From the NCBI RefSeq assembly GCF_034424175.1, contig NZ_CP139986.1, forward strand, positions 62,001 through 126,000: DNA of 64,000 nt, written 5' to 3'. The notes under the pieces were generated by a model that was not told the DNA's origin, searched no databases, and was given only the letters and a program-made list of their open reading frames with translations. This stretch comes from Kluyvera intermedia (lineage in GTDB: Bacteria; Pseudomonadota; Gammaproteobacteria; Enterobacterales; Enterobacteriaceae). The translations under genes were made by a program, and so were the position numbers. This document shows, piece by piece, positions 9,560-19,488 of the stretch (positions within the stretch are counted from its first letter, which is position 1; each line of letters opens with the position of its first letter).

Positions 9560-9928
9560 ATGGACAAAATAGCTGCCGCAGGTATTAACACCGCGCAACA
9601 GGCGCTGCTCGGTCGAATGGAGCAGACCGCCATGCTGGCTTCTGCCGGTACGATAAATTCCTCGCAGGAAATAGCCCCGGCAAACGGTGCATTTACCCGC
9701 ATGGAACCTGTCTCGTTTTCCAGCGTTCTGAACAACGCCATCAACAATGTTGATGCGCTACAGCACAGCGCAGGGGCAAAACAGACCGCCATTGATATGG
9801 GTCAGAGCGACGATTTAGCCGGCGCAATGATTGAGAGTCAGAAAGCCAGCGTGGCCTTCTCGGCGATGATGCAGGTGCGCAATAAGCTCAATAGCGCGCT
9901 GGACGAAGTGATGAATATTTCGCTGTAA
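9560..9928 (+). CDS. lfiE: lateral flagellar basal-body protein LfiE (FliE family)
   Basis: 122 residues; the start at 9560 follows a clear GGAAGGAAAC ribosome site. The C-terminal half has the FliE signature (ASVAFSAMMQVRNKLNSALDEVMNISL). FliE joins the MS ring to the proximal rod. It begins the rightward structural run and lies 19 bp after lafK, with lfiF starting 10 bp later. Confidence 0.9.
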   Translation: MDKIAAAGINTAQQALLGRMEQTAMLASAGTINSSQEIAPANGAFTRMEPVSFSSVLNNAINNVDALQHSAGAKQTAIDMGQSDDLAGAMIESQKASVAFSAMMQVRNKLNSALDEVMNISL

Positions 9929-9938
9929 GGTCTGTACC

Positions 9939-11636
9939 GTGTTAAACAAAATCAAAAATCGTCTTCCTGCCCTCCCAGTCCCTGCTGGCGTGATGAATCC
10001 TAAGCTGCTGATGATTGTTGGCGGCGTGGTGCTCACGCTGGCCATTGTGGCATCGCTTTGGAAAAGCAATCAGGGCTACGTTGCGCTGTACGGCGCACAG
10101 GAAAGTATTCCTGTCTCTCAGGTGGTTGAAGTGCTGGGGGCGGAGAATATCGCCTACCGTATTAACCCTGATAACGGCCAGGTGCTGGTCACCGAAAATA
10201 ACCTCTCTCGAGCACGTATGGCGCTGGCGGCAAAAGGCATTAGCGCCGCGTCGCCAGACGGCTACGAGCTGATGGATAAAGAAGAGATGCTCGGCAGCAG
10301 CCAGTTTATTCAGAACGTGCGTTACAAGCGCAGTCTGGAAGGCGAACTGGCGAAAAGCATTATGGCGCTAAACCCGGTTGAGCATGCGCGTGTGCACCTG
10401 GGACTAAGCGAATCCAGCTCCTTTGTCCTGACTAATAAACCCAATAGCAGCGCCTCCGTGGTGGTGCAGCTGCGCTATGGCAAACAGCTGGATGAGCAAC
10501 AGGTCGCTTCCATTGTGCAGTTGGTCTCCGGCTCTGTACCGGGAATGGCGGCGGCGAGCGTTCGTGTTGTCGATCAGATGGGGAACTTACTGTCTGACGG
10601 CGTTGCTGGCCCGGATGGCACCATGGCGGGCAAACGCATGGGCGACGACGTGATGCAGCGCATCCGTGAAGACACGAGCAAAAATATCTCGAGCCTGCTG
10701 ACCTCACTGGTGGGTGCCGGTAATTACCGTATTAGCGTGGCGCCGACCGTTGATTTAAGCCGTGTGGAAGAGACTCAGGAGCGTCTGGGTAAAGATCCGC
10801 GCGTCAGCGATGAGCAGCTTAGTCAGGAAAATACCACCAACGAAATGGCCTTCGGTATTCCAGGTTCGCTGAGTAATCGCCCGGTAAATCAGAATCCGCA
10901 GGCGGCTGCCGCACAGGCAGCGGGTGCAGATGCGGCGGCTCCGGCTCCGGCGGCGAACACGGCATCGACCAATACCAGCGATCCGCGTTCCTTGATGAAT
11001 CGCACTCAGGAACAGCGCAAGTATGCGTTCGACCGCGATATCCGCCACATCCGTCATCCGGGCTACAAGCTTGAGAAGATGAGCGTGGCTGTTGCGCTCA
11101 ATCAGACGGCGCCTGCGCTCGCCAATATTACACCTGAGCAACTGACCTCCATCACGCGTCTGGTGGAGAGCGCCGCCGGAATCGATAAGCAGCGTGGTGA
11201 TGCGCTAACGCTTGATGTGCTGGCCTTCACGGTACCCGTGGCAGACAGCGTGCTGAGTGAGAAATGGTGGAAAGACCCGGATATGCAGTACTGGGGACAA
11301 AGCGGCGGCATAGGCTTGCTGGCGTTGCTGACCCTGCTGTTTGGCGTGCGTCCGCTGGCGCAACGTTTCGGTCGTCGTGAGCGCGTTGTTAAGGATGCCG
11401 GTCAGCGAGACCAGAATCTGCTGACCGATGACTCCACGGTGGTAGAAGACAATCTCTCCGCACTGCCGAAAGTGGGCTTTAACAATAATGATGAGCTGCT
11501 GCCGCCGCAAAGCTCTGGCCTTGAAACCAAAGTGGAGTATCTCCAGGTTCTGGCCCAGAGCGAAACCGAGCGCGTCGCAGATGTTCTGAAACAATGGATC
11601 AACAGCAATGACCGAAGCAACAGCAAGCAAGACTAA
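9939..11636 (+). CDS. lfiF: lateral flagellar MS-ring protein LfiF (FliF family)
   Basis: A 565-residue FliF homologue initiated by GTG at 9939. A membrane helix (about residues 25-45) is followed by the ring-building YscJ/FliF domains, a Pro/Ala-rich linker near residues 320-350 and a second helix near 455. The C-terminal tail that binds FliG is present (VEYLQVLAQSETERVADVLKQW). It forms the inner-membrane ring on which the motor is built. It overlaps lfiG by 29 bp. Confidence 0.93.
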   Translation: MLNKIKNRLPALPVPAGVMNPKLLMIVGGVVLTLAIVASLWKSNQGYVALYGAQESIPVSQVVEVLGAENIAYRINPDNGQVLVTENNLSRARMALAAKGISAASPDGYELMDKEEMLGSSQFIQNVRYKRSLEGELAKSIMALNPVEHARVHLGLSESSSFVLTNKPNSSASVVVQLRYGKQLDEQQVASIVQLVSGSVPGMAAASVRVVDQMGNLLSDGVAGPDGTMAGKRMGDDVMQRIREDTSKNISSLLTSLVGAGNYRISVAPTVDLSRVEETQERLGKDPRVSDEQLSQENTTNEMAFGIPGSLSNRPVNQNPQAAAAQAAGADAAAPAPAANTASTNTSDPRSLMNRTQEQRKYAFDRDIRHIRHPGYKLEKMSVAVALNQTAPALANITPEQLTSITRLVESAAGIDKQRGDALTLDVLAFTVPVADSVLSEKWWKDPDMQYWGQSGGIGLLALLTLLFGVRPLAQRFGRRERVVKDAGQRDQNLLTDDSTVVEDNLSALPKVGFNNNDELLPPQSSGLETKVEYLQVLAQSETERVADVLKQWINSNDRSNSKQD

Positions 11637-12633
11637 TAATGTCAGCAGCCGCAGCCGCCTTGAGCAGGCGGCGATCCTGCTGCTAAGCGTAGGTGAAGAA
11701 GCGGCCGCGCAGGTCATGCAGAAACTCAACCGCGAAGAGGTGGTGCTGCTGAGCGAAACCATGGCGCGCTTACATGACGTGAAAGTAAATCAGGCGCGTC
11801 AGGCGATGAATAACTTTTTCTCTGATTACAGCGAGCAGAGTGGCATCAATGGCGCATCGCGCTCTTACCTGCGAAGCATTCTGGAAAAAGCGCTGGGTGG
11901 CGAAATTGCCCGCAGCGTGATTAACGGTATTTACGGCGATGAAATTCGCTACCGCATGGCGCGCCTGCAGTGGGTAGATACCCCACAACTGGCGGCATTG
12001 ATTGAGCAGGAACATCTGCAATTGCAGGCAGTGTTCCTCGCCTTTCTGCCGCCGGATATTGCCGCCAGCGTGCTGAGCGTTCTGCCGCGCGAGCGCCAGG
12101 ATGAAATTATCTACCGCGTTGCCCGCCTGGACGACATCAACCGTGATGTGATTGATGAGCTGGATCGCCTGATTGACCGCGGAATTGCCGTGCTCTCCGA
12201 ACACGGCTCGAAGGTTGTGGGCATCAAGCACGCCGCCAATATCGTCAACCGTATTCCCAACAACCAGCAAGAACTGCTGGATCAGCTGCGTGAACGTGAT
12301 GAGAGCGTGGTGGACGATCTCCAGGACGAAATGTATGAATTCTTTATCTTAAGTCGCCAGACGCCGGTGACCTTGCAGCGCCTGATGGATGAAGTGCCAA
12401 TCGACGAATGGGCGGTGGCGCTCAAAGGCACTGAGCCGGTATTGCGTCAGGCTATTTTCAACGTGATGCCAAAGCGCCAGGTGACCTTGCTGCAAAGCAC
12501 TACCAACCGTCTGGGGCCTGTGCCCGTCAGTCGTATTGAGCAGGTGCGTAAAGAGATTATGCAGACTCTACGCCAGCTGGTCGCTGAAGGTGAAATCCAG
12601 GTACAGCTGTTCGCAGAGCAGACGGTGGACTAA
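11608..12633 (+). CDS. lfiG: lateral flagellar motor switch protein LfiG (FliG family)
   Basis: A 341-residue protein covering the FliG N, middle and C domains. The middle domain has the conserved EHPQ-region equivalent (EQEHLQLQAVFLAFLPPDIA) and the C domain carries the charged torque helix near LQDEMYEFFILSRQ. FliG couples the stator to rotation. Its start lies within the end of lfiF, which suggests coupled translation in a ring-building operon. Confidence 0.93.
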   Translation: MTEATASKTNNVSSRSRLEQAAILLLSVGEEAAAQVMQKLNREEVVLLSETMARLHDVKVNQARQAMNNFFSDYSEQSGINGASRSYLRSILEKALGGEIARSVINGIYGDEIRYRMARLQWVDTPQLAALIEQEHLQLQAVFLAFLPPDIAASVLSVLPRERQDEIIYRVARLDDINRDVIDELDRLIDRGIAVLSEHGSKVVGIKHAANIVNRIPNNQQELLDQLRERDESVVDDLQDEMYEFFILSRQTPVTLQRLMDEVPIDEWAVALKGTEPVLRQAIFNVMPKRQVTLLQSTTNRLGPVPVSRIEQVRKEIMQTLRQLVAEGEIQVQLFAEQTVD

Positions 12634-12635
12634 GC

Positions 12636-13394
12636 ATGTTTAAGAAACGCAGCTTTCCGCTGGAGGCGCTGACCTCTCGTCGCCAGGCCGTGGTGAAACC
12701 GCGACTGCACCAATTTCCTCCGTTACGTAAGCGTTGGGCAAATCCTCACGCACCCGTCGAAGAGGAAACCGGCGCGGGCGCCGATCCTGCGGCCTATCAG
12801 CAGCAGTTGCAGGAAGGTTTTCGCGAAGGCGTTAATCAGGGCTTTGCCCAAGGGATGACCGAAGGGAAAGAAGAAGGTTACCAGGAAGGCGCGCGTCTTG
12901 GCTTTGATGAGGGAATGCGTAAAGGTCTGGCGGAAGGTAAACAGCAGGCACGCCAGCAGTTTCTGGAAGCCGCTGCGCCATTTGAGCGTGTGACCGCTGA
13001 CGTTCAGCGTTTTCTTGAAAGCTACGAACAGCGCCGCCGTGAAGAACTGATGCAACTGGTGGAAAAAGTGACTCGTCAGGTGATTCGCTGTGAGCTGGCG
13101 CTTCATCCAACCCAATTACTTGCACTGGTTGAAGAAGCGCTAACCAGCCTGCCGCAGCCGCCGGAGCAGATCCGCGTGCTGCTTAACGCCGAAGAGTTCC
13201 GCCGTATCAATGAGGCGGAGCCGGAGAAAGCACGCGAGTGGGGGCTTACCGCCGATCCCGCGTTAGAGCCGGGCGAATGTCGCGTGGTGACCGATACCAC
13301 TGAAATGGACGTGGGATGCCAACATCGCCTCGACCAGTGCGTCGCTGTGCTAAAAGACAATCTGCTGCCGGAAGCGGTCCATGAGCAACCTTGA
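12636..13394 (+). CDS. lfiH: lateral flagellar export regulator LfiH (FliH family)
   Basis: 252 residues with the FliH organisation: a basic, proline-rich N-terminus, a central run of small-residue repeats with period four (EGFREGVNQGFAQGMTEGKE, the GxxxG helix), then a C-terminal domain that binds the export ATPase. FliH restrains FliI and delivers it to the gate. It starts two bases after lfiG and overlaps lfiI by 14 bp. Confidence 0.9.
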   Translation: MFKKRSFPLEALTSRRQAVVKPRLHQFPPLRKRWANPHAPVEEETGAGADPAAYQQQLQEGFREGVNQGFAQGMTEGKEEGYQEGARLGFDEGMRKGLAEGKQQARQQFLEAAAPFERVTADVQRFLESYEQRRREELMQLVEKVTRQVIRCELALHPTQLLALVEEALTSLPQPPEQIRVLLNAEEFRRINEAEPEKAREWGLTADPALEPGECRVVTDTTEMDVGCQHRLDQCVAVLKDNLLPEAVHEQP

Positions 13395-14700
13395 TTTCGA
13401 GCAGGCGCTGCGCTCCATAGAGCATATCGATCTCGCCCGCGTGGCCGGGCGTCTGGTTCGCGTCAACGGCATTTTGCTGGAGTGTGTCGGCTGTCGGTTG
13501 GCGATTGGCCAGATGTGCCATGTCGAAAGCATCGAGCAAGAGATGATAGAAGCGCAGGTAGTCGGTTTTGACCGTGAAGTCACCTACCTGATGCCGTTCA
13601 AACAACCTTCCGGCCTGATTGCCGGTGCCCGCGTTTTTCCTGCTGGAAAAAGCGAAGGCGTGATGATTGGCGATCAGTGGCTGGGGCGCGTGGTCAACGG
13701 CCTCGGCGAGCCGCTGGATGACAAAGGTAAGTTGGGTGGTGAGACGTTACTGCCGCAGCAGCTGCCGCAGATTCACCCATTAAAACGTCAGCCGGTGGAA
13801 GCGCCGTTGGATGTGGGCGTACGTGCAATCAACGGCTTGCTGACCATCGGCAAAGGCCAGCGCGTGGGGCTGATGGCGGGGAGCGGCGTGGGCAAAAGCG
13901 TGCTGCTGGGGATGATCACGCGTTACACCCAAGCCGAAGTGGTTGTGGTGGGGCTAATCGGCGAACGCGGTCGCGAAGTCAAAGAGTTTATCGAAAACTC
14001 GCTCCAGGCTGCCGGGCTGGCGAAGTCGGTGATTGTGGCGGCACCGGCGGATGAATCGCCGCTGATGCGTATTAAGGCGACCGAGTTATGCCACACCATC
14101 GCCAGCTATTACCGCGATAAAGGCAAAGACGTGCTGTTGCTGGTGGATTCATTGACCCGCTATGCCATGGCGCAGCGCGAGATTGCACTGTCGCTCGGTG
14201 AACCGCCCGCCACCAAAGGTTATCCGCCTTCAGCCTTCAGCATGATCCCCCGTCTGGTGGAGAGTGCGGGAAACAGTGGAAGTACAGGATCGTTGACCGC
14301 CCTCTACACCGTGTTGGCGGAAGGCGATGATCAGCAGGATCCGATTGTTGACTGCGCGCGTGCGGTGCTCGACGGCCATATCGTTCTGTCGCGTCATCTT
14401 GCTGAGGCAGGACACTATCCGGCCATTGATATCGGGCAGTCTATTAGCCGCTGTATGAGCCAGGTCACCAGCCGTGAACATCAACTCGCTGCACGAACGC
14501 TTAAGCAACTGTATGCCGAATATCAAAGCATTAAACCGCTGATCCCGCTCGGAGGGTACGTTGCCGGGGCCGATCCGCTGGCCGATAGGGCCGTGCGCCT
14601 CTCCCCGGCTATCACGCAGTTCTTACAGCAAGAAGTGCAGGATGCGGCGCTTATGGATTCCACCATCACCGATCTACGCACGTTGGCGCAAGCAGGGTAA
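13381..14700 (+). CDS. lfiI: lateral flagellar export ATPase LfiI (FliI family)
   Basis: A 439-residue F1-beta-like ATPase. The Walker A loop is intact (AGSGVGKS, about residues 164-171), Walker B is VLLLVDSLTRYAMAQ, and the type III-specific segment GEPPATKGYPPSAFSMIPRL is present. It unfolds and feeds export substrates to the gate. Unlike lfhA and lafK, it shows no visible lesion. Confidence 0.95.
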   Translation: MSNLDFEQALRSIEHIDLARVAGRLVRVNGILLECVGCRLAIGQMCHVESIEQEMIEAQVVGFDREVTYLMPFKQPSGLIAGARVFPAGKSEGVMIGDQWLGRVVNGLGEPLDDKGKLGGETLLPQQLPQIHPLKRQPVEAPLDVGVRAINGLLTIGKGQRVGLMAGSGVGKSVLLGMITRYTQAEVVVVGLIGERGREVKEFIENSLQAAGLAKSVIVAAPADESPLMRIKATELCHTIASYYRDKGKDVLLLVDSLTRYAMAQREIALSLGEPPATKGYPPSAFSMIPRLVESAGNSGSTGSLTALYTVLAEGDDQQDPIVDCARAVLDGHIVLSRHLAEAGHYPAIDIGQSISRCMSQVTSREHQLAARTLKQLYAEYQSIKPLIPLGGYVAGADPLADRAVRLSPAITQFLQQEVQDAALMDSTITDLRTLAQAG

Positions 14701-14706
14701 TACGCG

Positions 14707-15153
14707 ATGAGCAAATTGATTTCGACACTTGAACAGCTTCACCTGCTGCGTCACCGCGCGGTGGACGATTTAAGCCTCAAGCTGGCGACGCAAAAGCAGG
14801 TTTGTCAGCGTTTTGAGAAAAACATTGATGCGCTGACGTCGTTGGCTACGGGACTGGTGACGCAAAGCGCCAATAGTGCGGCGATGATGATTAACCAGTC
14901 GAAATATAAACACAATATTCAGCGTGTTATCGATTGGCAAAAGCAGGAGCAAGCGCTGGCGCATCTCGAAGCCCAAAAGATTCAGGGTAACCTGCTGGCC
15001 GAGTCCCGGCGGGAAAAAAGCCTTGAGCTGGTGCTGGATGCCAAACGTAGCGACCGTCTGATGGAAATGAACCGCCGCGAGCAAAAAATGACTGACTCTA
15101 TCTCCGCCCAATGCTGGCTGCGCCAACAGCAGGCCACTGCCCGCCAACGATAA
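14707..15153 (+). CDS. lfiJ: lateral flagellar export chaperone LfiJ (FliJ family)
   Basis: A 148-residue, mostly helical, charged protein predicted to be a coiled coil, as FliJ is. FliJ resembles the gamma stalk of F1 and couples the ATPase to the gate. Identity rests on size, coiled-coil character and position straight after the ATPase gene. It ends three bases before the glycosyltransferase start. Confidence 0.8.
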   Translation: MSKLISTLEQLHLLRHRAVDDLSLKLATQKQVCQRFEKNIDALTSLATGLVTQSANSAAMMINQSKYKHNIQRVIDWQKQEQALAHLEAQKIQGNLLAESRREKSLELVLDAKRSDRLMEMNRREQKMTDSISAQCWLRQQQATARQR

Positions 15154-15155
15154 CG

Positions 15156-16607
15156 ATGATGACGACGACCAAACCTACTTTGATGTCGGCGCTTCTGGCA
15201 CGCCAGCAGCGCACGCAACCGCAGCCAACGCCGTTTGTGAGCGTGGTGTGTCCAACCTATAACCGTCGCGAGTTTCTGCCCTATCTGCTTTATATCTGGC
15301 AGTACCAGGACTATCCAGCAGACAGGCGCGAGCTGATTATTCTCGACGATTCGCCGACCAGCAACGCCGACCTGATTGCGATGATGAGCGACCCTTCACA
15401 GCCGAATGTGCGCTATATCCACAGCCCCGAACGGCTGACGCTGGGCAATAAACGTAACCGCCTCAACGATCTTGAGACCGGTGACTACATCATCTGCTTT
15501 GATGACGATGACTATTACGCGCCGAACAAAATCGCCCACCAGGTGGCGCAGATGCAGGCGAACAACGCCCTGTTCTCCGGCAGTGACCAGATCTACATCT
15601 GGTATAGCCATCTGGACAAAATCTACCTGACCCACTCGTTCGGACAGCGCCACGCGTTAAACGGTACTTTCGGCTATCACCGCAACCTGCTGAAAAAGCA
15701 TCGTTATGACGATGAAGCCACGAAAGCGGAAGAGGGCGGATTCCTCAATAATTTTACGACTCCGGTTCAGCAGATTGACCCAAAGCAGGCGATTTTGTGC
15801 ATCTCGCACAGCAGCAATACCTACGACAAAGACTTTATTCTCGACAGCTCTACGCCGGTGGATTTAACGCTGGAAGATTTCGTCAGTGATGCCAATTTGC
15901 TGGCGCACTATCGCCGTCTGAGCACCGCGCCGATGAGCACCCAGGTGAACTGGACGGCGTTTGAAAAAATTGTCGTGCTGTATGACTCGCAACAGGAAGC
16001 CGGGTTGCCTACGTACTGCGAGTTTCTGTTGGCGCTGGGCGTACAGGCAGGACAAATCGTGCCGGTTGCTAAAGTCCCGGCGGAGTCTGCCATCGCTGCC
16101 GAGCGTTTAACGCATTATCAGGTGCTTGAACAAGCGAAGCAGCAGGAGTGGCAAAACGTCGTGCTGCTTGATGCCGAGCTGCAATTTGTCAGAAAAGAGA
16201 ATGCCGTGAATAACATCAACAAGCTGCTAAACGGCCTGAATCAGGTTGACTGGCAGATGTTGTTGTTGGGCGGCCGCTACGAAAACTTTACGCCGACCCA
16301 GTCTTTACAAGGGGTTGCGCGGATCTATAACGCCGGGTGCGCATGCGCCTATGCGGTGAATGCGGGCTATTACGGGGTGCTGTTGGATGCCTATCGTCAG
16401 GCCATCGAACAGGACGTGAGCCTTGATCGCTGTTGGACGGCGTTGATGAGTAAGAACGCGATGTGGCTGGGCTTTAGCCCAAGCTTCGCCTTCTTACAGC
16501 ATCACCCGCACCCGACAACCGGCGAGCTGATTGACTGCACGCATTGGTTCTTCCGTAAACACCGTGAACCCGAGACTGCTAAAGAGACCCAACATGGAAC
16601 TGATTGA
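15156..16607 (+). CDS. glycosyltransferase family 2 protein with a GT25-like C-terminal domain
   Basis: About 483 residues from the ATG at 15156. Residues 20-120 are a GT2 domain: VSVVCPTYNRREFLPYLL, LIILDDSP, and the metal/nucleotide-sugar DDDDYYAPNK motif. The last 130 residues look like the second half of a GT25-type enzyme and share the string CACAY-VN-Y-L-YR with the frameshifted transferase downstream. It sits in the variable slot after lfiJ, where Flag-2 loci carry flagellin-modification genes, so flagellin glycosylation is the likely job. It overlaps lafV by 14 bp. The sugar is unknown. Confidence 0.78.
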   Translation: MMTTTKPTLMSALLARQQRTQPQPTPFVSVVCPTYNRREFLPYLLYIWQYQDYPADRRELIILDDSPTSNADLIAMMSDPSQPNVRYIHSPERLTLGNKRNRLNDLETGDYIICFDDDDYYAPNKIAHQVAQMQANNALFSGSDQIYIWYSHLDKIYLTHSFGQRHALNGTFGYHRNLLKKHRYDDEATKAEEGGFLNNFTTPVQQIDPKQAILCISHSSNTYDKDFILDSSTPVDLTLEDFVSDANLLAHYRRLSTAPMSTQVNWTAFEKIVVLYDSQQEAGLPTYCEFLLALGVQAGQIVPVAKVPAESAIAAERLTHYQVLEQAKQQEWQNVVLLDAELQFVRKENAVNNINKLLNGLNQVDWQMLLLGGRYENFTPTQSLQGVARIYNAGCACAYAVNAGYYGVLLDAYRQAIEQDVSLDRCWTALMSKNAMWLGFSPSFAFLQHHPHPTTGELIDCTHWFFRKHREPETAKETQHGTD

Positions 16608-17535
16608 ACATTACCAACCTGAATTCGTCTCACGTTTCGATGCGCGCGAGACGCCATGCGCCTGTCCGGCCTGTCAGAGCAGCGATGAAAGCTGGCCGCA
16701 CATCAGCATGAAGCTGAAAAGCCAGCAGCGTGAAAGCCTGGATATTGGCTGCGAAACGGCGGCCAAAGAGATGTTGTTCAACCCGGAGGCCTTTGTGCTG
16801 CATACCGAAAAAGCGGCGGCGCAGAGCGATGAGCCGCTTTCGGCGTGGAACGAGATGCTTAATCAGCAGTGCATCAACTTGGCGGTGCATCCGGCGCTGA
16901 ATCTTGATGTGAGTCTCTATGCTATCGGCGTGCTATTGAGTAAAGCACAGCAGCATCGCGATAACGGCGAGAACGATCCGGTCCTGCTCTCCAGCATGGG
17001 CGAACAGCTGGCGCAGCTTGCGGAACAAGGCGTATTGGCACAACAGTTTGCCATGCTGCCGCCGATTGCAGAAAACCGTATTGCCGCGCTCAAAGAGATG
17101 GGAGCGATGCGCCTGAATCTGAACCTGCCGATGGTTGAGAAAATGGGTATGGCGCTGAAACTTAGCGAGCTGTCGATTATGCAGGACGCTCGTCTGGCAG
17201 AACGTCAGCAGCAGCTGGAATCTGCGTGGAATGACATTGCGTTGTTTGATGAACAGCCGCATGCTCTACGCAACACCCTGATTTATCAGCTCTATAGTGG
17301 CATTTTCCCCGGCCTGAACGTCAGCAACTACGGTGAAGCGTTCCTCGGGCTGGCGCGTCAGTTCTTCCATATCAAAATGCTGTGTGCGATTCGTCACGAG
17401 CAGGGGACATTAACTCAGGATGACGTTGCGCTGTTAATGAGCGCGCTACGCGGCTGGCAGCAGCAAAACCCGTTTATTGCTGAGGCGGGCAATACGGCGG
17501 ATTATAGTTTGCTGTGTGGGTTATCGCTGTTGTAG
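16594..17535 (+). CDS. lafV: FliB/LafV-like flagellin lysine-N-methylase
   Basis: About 313 residues from MELIEHY at 16594. The start resembles FliB of Salmonella: a short FVSRF segment then a Cys cluster (CACPAC, later a Cys near 50). FliB methylates lysines on flagellin. Two of the metal-cluster cysteines typical of FliB are less obvious here, so the match is moderate. It overlaps the upstream GT2 gene, placing methylation and glycosylation in one transcript, and is followed by a strong terminator. The methylase name is by analogy with Flag-2 loci. Confidence 0.6.
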   Translation: MELIEHYQPEFVSRFDARETPCACPACQSSDESWPHISMKLKSQQRESLDIGCETAAKEMLFNPEAFVLHTEKAAAQSDEPLSAWNEMLNQQCINLAVHPALNLDVSLYAIGVLLSKAQQHRDNGENDPVLLSSMGEQLAQLAEQGVLAQQFAMLPPIAENRIAALKEMGAMRLNLNLPMVEKMGMALKLSELSIMQDARLAERQQQLESAWNDIALFDEQPHALRNTLIYQLYSGIFPGLNVSNYGEAFLGLARQFFHIKMLCAIRHEQGTLTQDDVALLMSALRGWQQQNPFIAEAGNTADYSLLCGLSLL

Positions 17536-17554
17536 GTGCGGTATCAAACTGTCT

Positions 17555-17585
17555 AAAAATACCGCTCAAATTAGCGGTATTTTTT
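17555..17585 (+). terminator. rho-independent terminator after lafV
   Basis: A stem of about eight pairs (ATACCGCT / AGCGGTAT) with a short loop, flanked by A5 and T6 runs. It can act in both directions and separates the lfi operon from the next gene, which needs its own promoter in the AT-rich 17586-17628. Confidence 0.85.
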
Positions 17586-17628
17586 CATCTCTATTTTAAC
17601 AATCAAATTTAATAAATAATTAGAAAAG

Positions 17629-19445
17629 ATGACGTTAATTAATTGGAAAATTATCGATAAAGTTATTTTTATCAATCTGAATCATCGGAAAGATCGTCGT
17701 GTACGTATGTCCAGACACTTAAAAAAAATGGGTGTAGAAAAAGAAAAAATAGTACGACTGGAAGCGATTGAACATACGCCCGGTTTTATCGGTTGTACTC
17801 TTTCTCATATTGCTGCACTGGAATTGGCTCAGCAAAACAAATGGCAGCGAGTACTTATTCTGGAAGATGATTTTTCTTTCAATGAAACAGATGAAAACCA
17901 CGCCAATTTAAATAGATATTTTGATGCGCTAGAAAAAGTGAACTGGAATGTGGCTTTTTAGCCGCCAATTATGATCGGGTGACGCCGCTCAAAAGCGTTG
18001 ATTACATCGTCAAAGCTGAAAAGGCCTGGTGCGCATGTGCCTACATTGTGAATAGTACCTATCTCGATAGGTTGATCTACAACTATCGCTCAGGGTTACA
18101 AGCTTTACTCCAGGGAGGAATGCAGCAAGAGTTTGCATTGGATGTTCATTGGCATAGATGTATGCAGGAAGATCTGTGGATTGGTATTTTCCCTAATAGC
18201 GGTTACCAGCTCCCGGACAAAAGCGATATTGAAGGGAAGGTTGTTGACTATGAACAACTTTTTAATAAGCCATTAAACAGTATTACCGTTCCTGAGAAGT
18301 TTACTCCTTCAACATCAGGACCGATCAAAGTTGATTTCTATTTTCAATGGTCACCAGGGTGGACTAACTTTGAGTCAGTGATCCAGACCATGATGAATAA
18401 TCCTGCCTTTGATTGCCAGGTGGTAGTGGTACCTTACCTAAACTGGAAGGCGACAGATATTAATGGTGATATCCAACGCCGTATTCTTAGTAAACAACAT
18501 ATTGAATATATTGGATTTGAGGATTACTCGCTGGAAACCAGAAGACCAGACGTCGTCTTTTTGCAAAATCCCTACGATGAAGCTCGACCAGAAACTTTCC
18601 GTAGCCAATATTTACACCAACGAGGCGTAAAAATAGCCTATATCCCCTATGCTCTTGATACCGGCATAGGCGAAGAAAGTATGGTCTATCAATACAATCT
18701 ATTATGCCAGAATATTGCAACGTGGATTTTTGCCCGATCGCAGCGGCATAAAGATGAATTTGCAGTCCAATGCCAGGCGGGTAATAAACATGTCCATGTT
18801 ACTGGGCATCCAAAGTTTGATTATTATGATGCACGCTATAACAAAAAAAATGCTGCATTTCAAAATCAAAGAAAAAAGACACTGCTGTGGACAACACATT
18901 TTGTGCTGCCAGGTGAGGTTAAAATGTATACCACGTTTAATCTCTATTGCCGTGTTTTCATGAAAATAATGATGCGTGATGATATTCATCTTATCATCCG
19001 TCCACATCCTTTATTTACACAATGGATTGATGCTGCAAGTCAAAGCGCACGGGATAATTATCAGAAACTTGTTACTCTTTCGGCGACCAGAGATAATGTG
19101 ACTTGGGATACGAGTGAAAATTATCAAGACTCATTCTCAAAATCAGATGCACTCATTGCTGATGCAGGATCATTTCTACTCGAATATCTTCCGTCGACAA
19201 AACCAATTCTTTATTTAACACATGAAACATGTCATGGCTTAAATAAAACAGCTGATTTTATTTATTCTTCCTATGATGTTGCCTGGCATGAAAATGATAT
19301 TAATAAATTTGTTGATAATGTTGTAAGTAATAATGATTTGATGAAACCACTTCGCGAAAAGGTACTAAAGGAAGAACTTTGCATTGATGGGGTCTCGGCT
19401 GCCGAAAAGATTGCAAATGTAATATTAAAAACCTTACGTGACTGA
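17629..19445 (+). pseudogene. fused GT25 glycosyltransferase / CDP-polyol phosphotransferase, frameshifted
   Basis: The first 110 codons (17629-17961) encode the N-terminal half of a GT25-type enzyme (VIFINLNHRKDRR, GCTLSHIAALE, ILEDDF). They stop at TAG 17959-17961 inside a run of five T. Adding one T restores ...NVAFLAANYDRVTPLK and joins the frame 17979-19445. That second part first completes GT25 and then holds about 380 residues like CDP-glycerol glycerophosphotransferases (TGHPKFDYYDARY, IIRPHP, ADAGSFLLEYLPSTKPI). The intact protein would be about 605 residues. Base composition is lower in G+C than the lfi genes, suggesting separate acquisition. Slippage in the T-run, mutation or a sequencing error are all possible. 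Confidence 0.75.
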
Positions 19446-19488
19446 TGTCTAGTGATTATTTTCTTAAGAATTAAAAGGGTAGCGTGAA

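Noticed and set aside
12832..13125. Antisense frames within lfiH and other lfi genes
   Set aside because: They are shadows of GC-biased coding sequence; the sense genes are clearly conserved families.
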